From positions 1 through 14,611 of the forward strand of contig CAIYXH010000218.1 in assembly GCA_903930195.1 (NCBI GenBank): a stretch of 14,611 nt of DNA, read 5' to 3'. A program made the position numbers and the translations under genes. Source of the stretch: an uncultured Actinomycetes bacterium. GTDB taxonomy: Bacteria > Actinomycetota > Thermoleophilia > Gaiellales > Gaiellaceae. Under the pieces are notes generated by a model. The model made no database searches and was not told the DNA's origin. It saw nothing but the letters and a program-made list of their open reading frames with translations. This document shows positions 12,226 through 14,611 of this stretch, piece after piece (positions within the stretch are counted from its first letter, which is position 1; every line of letters starts with the position of its first letter).

Positions 12226-13242
12226 TTGAGCTTCGAATTCGGCATGCGTCGTACTCCTCCGGTCTCGGTTTCCGAGCCGGAGGAGTACGACCTTGACGAG
12301 CACGAGGCCGATCCGGTCGTCGTCGTAAAGGACGAGGCCGATCTCGGCGCCGCGCTCACAGAGACGAACGTCATGGAAGTGCTCGACGAGCTCGATCGCG
12401 ACCTGATCGCGCTCAAGCCGGTGAAGACCAGGATTCGCGAGATCGCGGCCCTGCTCCTGATCGACAAGCTCAGGGTCGAGGTCGGGCTCGCGTCGGAGCG
12501 CCCGTCGCTCCACATGTCCTTCACCGGGAACCCGGGGACGGGCAAGACCACCGTCGCGATGAAGATGGCAGAGGTGCTTCACCGCCTCGGCTACATCGCC
12601 GAGGCGCGCGTCGTGGCGGTCACCCGCGACGATCTCGTCGGTCAGTACGTCGGCCATACGGCGCCGAAGACGAAGGAAGTCCTGCGCCGCGCCATCGGCG
12701 GCGTGCTCTTCATCGACGAGGCCTACTACCTCTACAAGGCCGAGAACGAGCGCGACTACGGCGGTGAGGCGATCGAGATCCTCCTGCAAGTGATGGAGGC
12801 CGAGCGCGACAACCTCGTGGTCATCTTCGCGGGCTACAAGGACCGCATGGACGACTTCTTCCGCTCGAACCCGGGCCTGTCGTCCCGCGTCGCCCATCAC
12901 ATCGACTTCCCCGACTACGACGTCGACGAGCTGATGGCCATCGCGAACCTGATGATGGAGCACCAGAACTACAAGTTTGCGCCCGGTGCCGAGGAGACGT
13001 TCCGCGAGTACCTCGACCGGCGTGTCACCCGGCCGCGCTTCGCCCACGGGCGCAGCGTCCGGAACTCGATCGACCGCGCCCGCCTTCGCCAGGCAAACCG
13101 CCTGTTCGCTGACGGGACGGGCACGCTGACGCGCGAGGACCTGATGACGATCACGCCCGACGACATCCTCAAGTCGAGCGTGTTCGCCGAGGATCGCGAG
13201 CCCGAGGACGACGCTGCGGCGCCGGCCAAGGGTCACTTCTAG
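12226..13242 (+). CDS. cbbX: Red-type RuBisCO activase CbbX (AAA+ ATPase)
   Basis: CbbX forms hexameric rings that use ATP to pull on the CbbL C-terminal tail and release inhibitory sugar phosphates. From TTG 12226 the protein is 338 residues. An acidic, variable N-terminal stretch (to about 45) is followed by VLDELDRDLIALKPVKTRIREIAALLL. Walker A is G101-NPGTGKT-108, the pore-loop Tyr is Y141 in GQYVGHT, and Walker B is VLFIDEAYYLY (D164, E165). FAGYKDRMDDFFRSNPGLSSRVAHHIDFPDY and the FAHGRSVRNSIDRARLRQANRL sensor-2 region follow. The start is TTG (ATG 12244 is possible), 4 bp after the cbbS stop. Codons 8-22 are folded in a strong stem-loop, so cbbX may be translated less than cbbLS, as suits a catalytic chaperone. 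prk follows. Confidence 0.95.
   Translation: MSFEFGMRRTPPVSVSEPEEYDLDEHEADPVVVVKDEADLGAALTETNVMEVLDELDRDLIALKPVKTRIREIAALLLIDKLRVEVGLASERPSLHMSFTGNPGTGKTTVAMKMAEVLHRLGYIAEARVVAVTRDDLVGQYVGHTAPKTKEVLRRAIGGVLFIDEAYYLYKAENERDYGGEAIEILLQVMEAERDNLVVIFAGYKDRMDDFFRSNPGLSSRVAHHIDFPDYDVDELMAIANLMMEHQNYKFAPGAEETFREYLDRRVTRPRFAHGRSVRNSIDRARLRQANRLFADGTGTLTREDLMTITPDDILKSSVFAEDREPEDDAAAPAKGHF
12248..12291 (+). other. Strong stem-loop in the first codons of cbbX
   Basis: GTCGTACTCCTCCGG (12248-12262) is exactly complementary to CCGGAGGAGTACGAC (12277-12291). Inside it, after one bulged T, CTCGG pairs with CCGAG around a TTT loop. This gives 20 base pairs in a 44-nt hairpin. One arm carries CCTCC (anti-Shine-Dalgarno-like) and the other GGAGGAG (Shine-Dalgarno-like). 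No T-tract follows, so it is not a standard intrinsic terminator. It lies 22 nt into the cbbX coding region. Confidence 0.75.
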
Positions 13243-13250
13243 GGTCGACG

Positions 13251-13256
13251 AGGAGG
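13251..13256 (+). promoter_or_regulatory. Ribosome binding site of prk (AGGAGG)
   Basis: AGGAGG is a full-consensus Shine-Dalgarno site 8 nt before the prk ATG, in the 22-bp cbbX-prk gap. It allows independent, strong initiation downstream of the weakly started cbbX. Confidence 0.65.
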
Positions 13257-13264
13257 GCACGGGC

Positions 13265-14203
13265 ATGGGACGGTCGATCATCCTCGGCATCGTCGGCGAC
13301 TCCGCCGCCGGCAAGACGACGCTCACGCGTGGGCTCGAGCGCGTCCTCGGCGAGGACAGCATCACCCATGTCTGCACGGACGACTACCACCGCTACGACC
13401 GCAAGCAGCGGGCCGAGCGCGGGATCACGCCGCTCAGCCCGGAGTGCAACTACATGGACATCATGGCCCAGCATCTCGGCCATCTCCGCAACGGTGACGC
13501 GTTCCTCAAGCCGGTCTACCAGCACGGCGACGGCACCTTCGGGCCGCTCGTGCGGATCGATCCCAAGCAGTTCTCGGTCGTCGAGGGCCTCCTCGGCTAC
13601 TACACCGAGGACCTCCGCGGTCTCTACGACGTGCGGATCTACCTGGCCCCGCCGGAGCAGCTCCGCCGCCAGTGGAAGGTGCAGCGCGACTGCTCCCGCC
13701 GCGGCTACACGACCGACCAGGTGCTCTCGGAGCTCGACAAGCGCGAGCCGGACTCCGATGCGTTCATCCGGCCGCAGCAGCGCTACGCGGACATCGTCGT
13801 CTCGTTCCTGCCGAACGAGTCGGGCAACCAGGAGCAGCTCGATGCCGAGCTGATCCTGCGGCCGTCGCTTCGCCACCCGGACTTCCGCAAGGTGCTCGAC
13901 GGGGAGGCCGACAAGGGCATCCGCATCGAGGAGCGCGAGGACGGCGAGATGCACCTGTTCGTCTCCGGCCAGCTCGACCGCGAGCGTGCCGATGCGATCG
14001 AGGAGATGATCTGGGGCAAGCTGCACTTCGCGAGCCACCTGCGCACCGAGCGGCTCGGCGAGTTCACGATCGGGACCGAGCTGCACCGCTCGGAGTCGCT
14101 CGCGCTGATCCAGCTCCTGATCCTGTACCACCTCTTCACGGCGACCGCGAGTGCGGCGCTCGGCGGTGCGGGCAACCGCGCCCCCGAAGTCGCAGTCGGC
14201 TGA
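13265..14203 (+). CDS. prk: Phosphoribulokinase, class II type
   Basis: The enzyme phosphorylates ribulose 5-phosphate with ATP to make the RuBisCO substrate. The 312 residues start with a P-loop, GIVGDSAAGKTTL (8-20). HVCTDDYHRYDRKQR (35-49) carries the catalytic Asp pair and substrate-contact residues. NYMDIM, KPVYQHGDGTFGP, VVEGLLGYYTEDLR, WKVQRDCSRRGYT and RPQQRYADIVVSFLP follow in the order seen in cyanobacterial and plant (class II) enzymes. Proteobacterial class I enzymes differ throughout. The P-loop Cys of the plant redox switch is replaced (A15), though a Cys at the second position remains (C37). The C-terminal part (about 235-300) ends in the TELHRSESLALIQLLILYHLF segment. It is the last gene of the cbb cluster. 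Confidence 0.95.
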   Translation: MGRSIILGIVGDSAAGKTTLTRGLERVLGEDSITHVCTDDYHRYDRKQRAERGITPLSPECNYMDIMAQHLGHLRNGDAFLKPVYQHGDGTFGPLVRIDPKQFSVVEGLLGYYTEDLRGLYDVRIYLAPPEQLRRQWKVQRDCSRRGYTTDQVLSELDKREPDSDAFIRPQQRYADIVVSFLPNESGNQEQLDAELILRPSLRHPDFRKVLDGEADKGIRIEEREDGEMHLFVSGQLDRERADAIEEMIWGKLHFASHLRTERLGEFTIGTELHRSESLALIQLLILYHLFTATASAALGGAGNRAPEVAVG

Positions 14204-14228
14204 TCTCCTCCTAAAGAGGGCCGAGCGC

Positions 14229-14246
14229 TGTAAGGTTTCCCTTACA
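14229..14246. promoter_or_regulatory. Palindrome over the FTR1 start, candidate metal-regulator operator
   Basis: TGTAAGG (14229-14235) and CCTTACA (14240-14246) form a perfect 7-bp inverted repeat around TTTC, ending on the A of the start codon. It overlaps a -10-like TAAGGT. The half-site is loosely like the TTAGG of DtxR/IdeR-family sites, which would fit control of an iron transporter, but this is a visual resemblance only. Confidence 0.45.
14231..14236 (+). promoter_or_regulatory. Possible -10 box (TAAGGT) for the FTR1 gene
   Basis: TAAGGT fits TANNNT and ends 10 nt upstream of the ATG, so the 5' leader would be only a few bases. There is no ribosome binding site. It lies inside the palindrome, so a bound repressor would block initiation. 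Confidence 0.3.
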
Positions 14247-14611
14247 TGGGGCGCCTCCGTCGGCTACTCGGTTCCAAGTACCTCTGGGTCGCGCTCCTCG
14301 TGGCGGCGGTCGGCGCGCTCGTCTGGCAGGCGATCGTCGCGCCCGCCGGCGTCACCGACCCGACCGCGACGAACGCGAAGCTGAGCCACGGCGCCGTCGT
14401 TCTCGACAGCGGCCTGCTCGTCTTCCGCGAGGGGCTCGAAGCCGTGCTCGTCCTGGCTGCGGTGACGGCGAGCTTCACCGGCGCCCGCGGCTCGCTGCGC
14501 CGGCCGGTCGCCGTCGGCTCCGCGGTTGCGCTTGCGGCGAGCATCGGCACCTGGTTCCTCGCGATCGCGGTGATCGGCGCGCTCGGCGGCCCCGGGCTCG
14601 ACGTCCAGGCC
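14246..14611 (+). CDS. FTR1-family iron permease, N-terminal part (3' partial)
   Basis: The reading frame is open from the ATG at 14246 to the end of the window (122 codons). A hydrophobic segment at about residues 13-30 is followed by a short polar stretch. A second membrane helix contains LLVFREGLEAVLVLAAV, with REGLE at 61-65. A third hydrophobic segment spans about 88-115. REGLE is the signature iron-binding motif of the FTR1/EfeU family of membrane iron(III) permeases. The protein would sit in the cytoplasmic membrane. The start is chosen because it is the first ATG and lies at a palindrome with a -10-like box, 42 bp after the prk stop. It could be read from the cbb operon or, more likely, from its own promoter. 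The remaining helices and the second REGLE-like motif are off the end. Confidence 0.8.
   Translation, partial: MGRLRRLLGSKYLWVALLVAAVGALVWQAIVAPAGVTDPTATNAKLSHGAVVLDSGLLVFREGLEAVLVLAAVTASFTGARGSLRRPVAVGSAVALAASIGTWFLAIAVIGALGGPGLDVQA

Noticed and set aside
12248..12291. The cbbX hairpin as an intrinsic terminator for cbbLS.
   Set aside because: No T-rich tract follows the stem and the hairpin is inside coding sequence. Regulation or processing is a better reading.
14204..14222. CCTC-CTAAA-GAGG after prk as a terminator of the cbb operon.
   Set aside because: The stem is only 4 bp with no T-tract, which is too weak to support.

Overview
The window is high-GC bacterial chromosome. Gene content and style suggest a high-GC actinobacterial lineage, possibly the deep-branching Thermoleophilia (inference only). 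The evidence is a red-type (form IC/IE-like) RuBisCO operon, an SdhA/SdhB/SdhE succinate dehydrogenase without membrane anchors, an actinobacterial-style GNAT-like protein, GTG/TTG starts, and several start codons sitting about 7 nt after a TANNNT-like -10 box with no ribosome binding site, as expected for leaderless mRNAs. No rRNA, tRNA, CRISPR array or insertion sequence was seen, and no gap without a gene exceeds about 230 bp.

Layout. Positions 1-185 (+) hold the 3' end of an M29-type aminopeptidase. Positions 229-5348 (+) form a tightly packed cluster: sdhA, a lipoprotein gene, sdhB, sdhE and a GNAT-like gene, with ATGA-type overlaps or 2 bp gaps. Positions 5382-6016 (+) are a VapBC-type toxin-antitoxin pair with a palindromic operator over the antitoxin start. 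Positions 6026-10124 (-) run, in transcription order, dnaX, a 231 bp repeat-containing gap where ybaB is usually found, recR, a small secreted protein gene and asd. Positions 10310-14203 (+) are the Calvin-Benson-Bassham operon cbbL-cbbS-cbbX-prk. Positions 14246-14611 (+) are the 5' part of an FTR1-family iron permease gene that runs off the window.

How the genes work together. prk makes ribulose-1,5-bisphosphate, cbbLS fixes CO2 onto it, and cbbX encodes the AAA+ activase that rescues inhibited red-type RuBisCO. Together they are the diagnostic genes for autotrophic or mixotrophic CO2 fixation. The sdh cluster encodes a soluble flavoprotein/iron-sulfur pair plus a two-CCG-domain subunit that replaces SdhC/D as the membrane and quinone-side module (type E architecture). 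A lipoprotein gene inserted between sdhA and sdhB is the most unusual arrangement here. dnaX and recR are replication and recombination housekeeping genes, and asd supplies aspartate-family amino acids and diaminopimelate.

The most interesting signals outside genes are: a 20-bp stem-loop just after the cbbX start that pairs a CCTCC-containing arm with a GGAGG-containing arm; a 24-bp dyad upstream of cbbL; a palindrome over the FTR1 start; nested palindromes over the antitoxin start; and a duplicated 16-bp dyad element between dnaX and recR. I saw no wholly new multi-gene system. The best candidates for something undescribed are the lipoprotein-containing type E sdh operon and the cbbS-cbbX hairpin.
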